NCBI GenBank assembly: GCA_028717765.1 | Contig: JAQUNE010000100.1 | Coordinates: 1 to 5,736, forward strand | Direction of reading: 5' to 3' | DNA length: 5,736 nt | DNA from: Candidatus Omnitrophota bacterium | Lineage (GTDB): Bacteria > Omnitrophota > Koll11 > Gygaellales > Profunditerraquicolaceae | Shown here: in pieces, positions 5,034 through 5,736 of the stretch | How positions within the stretch are numbered: position 1 is the stretch's first letter | Layout of the letters: every line of letters starts with the position of its first letter | Made by a program: the position numbers and the translations under genes | The notes under the pieces: generated by a model | Databases searched by the model: none | What the model was told of the DNA's origin: nothing | Seen by the model: only the letters and a program-made list of their open reading frames with translations

Positions 5034-5645
5034 ATGATACATAGCATGACCGGGTTTAGCGTAGCCCAAGCGAAAAGCAGTTCCTTCGGAAAAATCTCCG
5101 TGGAATTAAGGAGCATAAACCATAAATTCCTGGAAGTGGTTTTACATATGCCGGATGGCTTCCTGTTTTTGGAAGACAGGATAAAAAAAGAAATAGACAG
5201 CAAGCTTAGCCGGGGCAGGGTGACCTGCGCGATAAATATCTCCGGCGGCCAGGCTGAAAACGTTTTTATTAACAGGGCGCTTTTAAAAAAATACCATAAA
5301 GCGTTAAAGAGCTTACAGCAGGAATTTGATTTAAAAGAAGGAATAAGCCTTGATGCCCTTATCCGGCTGCCCGGAGTTTTTGCCCTGGAAGAATCCGAGA
5401 TAGATAAGACCGCGATCTGGCCTAAGCTGAAAGGGCTGCTTGATCAGGCGCTCGAGGATCTCTTGCGCGTGCGCAGGAAAGAAGGCAGCGCCTTGCAGGT
5501 TTTTCTAAAAAGGCGCGCGATAGCCTTGAAGAGCGACCTTGATTACGTAAGGATGAGGTTTGCTAACGCGGTAAAGGCAAAGACTACCAAGATGAAGTCC
5601 GACGAAGAACGCATGTTTTTTTTAAAGGATTCGGATATCGCCTAA
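5034..5645 (+). CDS. yicC: YicC/YloC-family endoribonuclease, N-terminal portion ending at an in-frame TAA
   Basis: YicC-family proteins (about 290 residues) are endoribonucleases; E. coli YicC takes part in small-RNA decay. This 203-residue reading frame matches the N-terminal and middle regions: MIHSMTGFS (1-9), VELRSINHKFLEV (23-35), SRGRVTCAI (59-67), RLPGVFALEE (111-120) and a helical RVRRKEGSALQVFLKRR (145-161). It ends in FLKDSDIA just where the family continues into D(I/V)xEE.xRL. The codon after DIA is TAA where Glu (GAA) is expected, and the same frame then continues with clear family sequence (next entry). So the gene looks interrupted by a single base change, or the base is a sequencing error. 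The helix before the stop appears about 14 residues shorter than in E. coli YicC. A GAAAGG-type ribosome site precedes the ATG. ndk ends 14 bases upstream. Confidence 0.88.
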   Translation: MIHSMTGFSVAQAKSSSFGKISVELRSINHKFLEVVLHMPDGFLFLEDRIKKEIDSKLSRGRVTCAINISGGQAENVFINRALLKKYHKALKSLQQEFDLKEGISLDALIRLPGVFALEESEIDKTAIWPKLKGLLDQALEDLLRVRRKEGSALQVFLKRRAIALKSDLDYVRMRFANAVKAKTTKMKSDEERMFFLKDSDIA

Positions 5646-5736
5646 GAGATGGAACGCTTGAGTTTTCATATCAAGAACTTTACCCAGAAACTTAACGGCA
5701 AGGGCCCGGTCGGCAAGGAATTGGATTTTATCGCCC
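5646..5736 (+). pseudogene. yicC: Continuation of yicC after the in-frame stop (C-terminal DUF1732 region, runs off the right edge)
   Basis: Reading on in the same frame past the TAA at 5643-5645 gives EMERLSFHIKNF, then GKGPVGKELDFIA. These correspond to the family's EEL.RL..H...F and GGPVG..LDF..QE segments, the conserved C-terminal domain. No frameshift is needed to join the two parts. An ATG at 5649-5651 could in principle restart translation, but the only purine-rich candidates are too close (AAGAG) or too far (AAAGGA near 5623) for a good ribosome site. The fragment is listed as a broken-gene part; if the stop is an assembly error, it is simply the rest of an intact yicC. Confidence 0.8.

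Noticed and set aside
4859..5203. Minus-strand 114-codon open frame across the ndk-yicC junction
   Set aside because: It lies opposite two clear genes, has low-complexity Ser/Leu/Arg-rich content and no ribosome site or family match that I recognise.

Overview
This window is a bacterial replication-origin neighbourhood. At the left edge the 5' end of dnaA runs leftward on the minus strand. A gene-free stretch of about 500 bases follows (149-653), holding a DnaA-box cluster and divergent promoters, and is the best oriC candidate. To its right every gene lies on the plus strand: rpmH, yidD, yidC, a stand-alone Jag N-terminal domain, parA, parB, ndk and an interrupted yicC. Transcription therefore runs away from the putative origin on both sides, so all genes are co-oriented with replication.

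Organism: YidC has a large periplasmic domain between its first membrane segment and its insertase core, which points to a diderm (Gram-negative-type) bacterium. The parA-parB pair with a parS-like site is a chromosomal segregation system. The mix of divergent proteins and a reduced rpmH cluster suggests an uncultured lineage. Candidatus Omnitrophota or a relative is my guess from overall impression only and is not demonstrated by the sequence.

Layout: (1) 1-148, dnaA start. (2) 149-653, origin region with one perfect and two near-perfect DnaA boxes at 166-207, two tandem sigma70-type promoters pointing left to dnaA and two pointing right to rpmH. (3) 654-2782, a tightly packed run rpmH-yidD-yidC-jagN for ribosome assembly and membrane-protein insertion. 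rpmH/yidD and yidC/jagN overlap at stop/start codons, and rnpA is missing from its usual place. (4) 2779-5736, a second transcription unit: a promoter overlapping the jagN stop, a parS-like site in the leader, parA and parB overlapping by one base, then ndk after 3 bases and yicC after 14. The ndk and yicC coding sequences look richer in GC than yidC (visual impression).

How the genes work together: DnaA starts replication, and its boxes lie in its own leader, suggesting autoregulation. ParB would load at parS and ParA would move the newly copied origins. YidD and YidC insert membrane proteins. The main oddities are an in-frame TAA inside yicC with homologous sequence continuing after it, the missing rnpA, the isolated Jag_N domain, a YidC lacking the usual positive residue in its groove, and a single parS-like site inside the parAB leader. 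I see no mobile element, CRISPR array, tRNA or rRNA. I did not find a convincing wholly new system; the unusual points are variations on a conserved origin locus.
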